Of a stretch of DNA of 64,000 nt, positions 63,921 through 64,000 are shown piece after piece; position 1 is the first letter of the stretch; every line of letters starts with the position of its first letter. A program made the position numbers and the translations under genes. Below the pieces are notes generated by a model. That model searched no databases, had not been told where the DNA came from, and saw only the letters and a program-made list of their open reading frames with translations. Origin of the DNA: Brevibacillus sp. SYP-B805 (GTDB lineage: Bacteria; Bacillota; Bacilli; Brevibacillales; Brevibacillaceae); the NCBI RefSeq assembly GCF_011059135.1, contig NZ_JAALGD010000001.1, forward strand, positions 310,001 through 374,000, given 5' to 3'.

Positions 63921-64000
63921 CTAGCGAACGACCAGCACAGCGCATTTGGCATGATGGAGTACTTTGCCGCTGACGCTGCCAAGGAAGACCGATGATACCA
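63921..64000 (-). CDS. Universal stress protein, C-terminal end only (cut by window edge)
   Basis: The last 25 codons of a minus-strand gene are visible, reading VSSVFLGSVSGKVLHHAKCAVLVVR, the classic UspA C-terminus with the GSVS nucleotide-binding end and a final VLVVR strand. The rest lies beyond position 64000. It stops 22 bases before the tandem usp start, so they are probably co-transcribed. Confidence 0.85.
   Translation of the reverse strand, partial: VSSVFLGSVSGKVLHHAKCAVLVVR

Overview
The window is a chromosomal segment of a high-GC, endospore-forming Firmicute, most like Brevibacillus or a close relative in the Paenibacillaceae. The placement rests on gene order and content only: ylbJ-ylbK-ylbL-yceD-rpmF, fapR-plsX-fabHDG-acpP-fabF-rnc, smc-ftsY, ylxM-ffh-rpsP-khpA-ylqD-rimM-trmD-rplS-lepB-rbgA-rnhB-ylqG-ylqH-yraN-comM, spore cortex enzymes, Ku/LigD-type NHEJ genes, and consensus GGAGG ribosome sites with many TTG/GTG starts. 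No rRNA, tRNA, CRISPR array or intact insertion sequence was seen.

Layout. 0-3.1 kb: end of a multicopper oxidase, a ZIP metal transporter, tatA, three tiny minus-strand membrane/unknown genes and a HIT protein. 3.2-9.4 kb: a small YozQ-like protein, an M29 aminopeptidase, the type III PKS pair bpsA-bpsB, yusU, an MFS exporter and a diguanylate cyclase. 9.4-11.2 kb: DUF47-pit phosphate uptake operon. 11.3-18.2 kb: lgt, then a spore/repair neighbourhood with separate LigD-like polymerase and ligase genes, Ku, pirin, a CwlD-type amidase and a SleB-type lytic enzyme. 18.6-23.8 kb: rsmD-coaD, ylbJKL, yceD-rpmF. 23.9-26.5 kb: a three-gene ABC exporter whose ATPase gene runs into the FapR-controlled promoter of the fatty acid/phospholipid operon (26.5-32.6 kb). 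32.7-41.1 kb: rnc, then a three-gene accessory block (arginase fold, MFS, PadR) separating rnc from smc-ftsY. 41.2-45.8 kb: a NEW3-domain protein with an ABC-2 exporter, divergent from an ECF sigma/anti-sigma pair. 45.8-57.5 kb: the SRP/ribosome-maturation cluster through comM. 57.55-60.1 kb: a stretch of broken genes, including a TIR-like nucleotide-binding protein with two in-frame TGA codons and a deleted SRAP peptidase. 60.1-64 kb: a large unknown protein, a TetR regulator with a small membrane protein, and tandem universal stress protein genes, the last cut by the window edge.

How the genes work together. The core blocks couple translation, membrane targeting (ffh, ftsY, lepB, rbgA), membrane lipid synthesis under FapR, and chromosome segregation (smc). 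The accessory parts are efflux cassettes with their own regulators (PadR, TetR), an envelope-stress-like sigma unit next to an exporter, and a likely spore DNA repair and germination neighbourhood. The decayed TIR gene is the strongest unusual signal: it looks like the remains of an anti-phage effector, and its reading frame stays intact apart from two nonsense codons. All family assignments come from reading motifs by eye; no database search was run.
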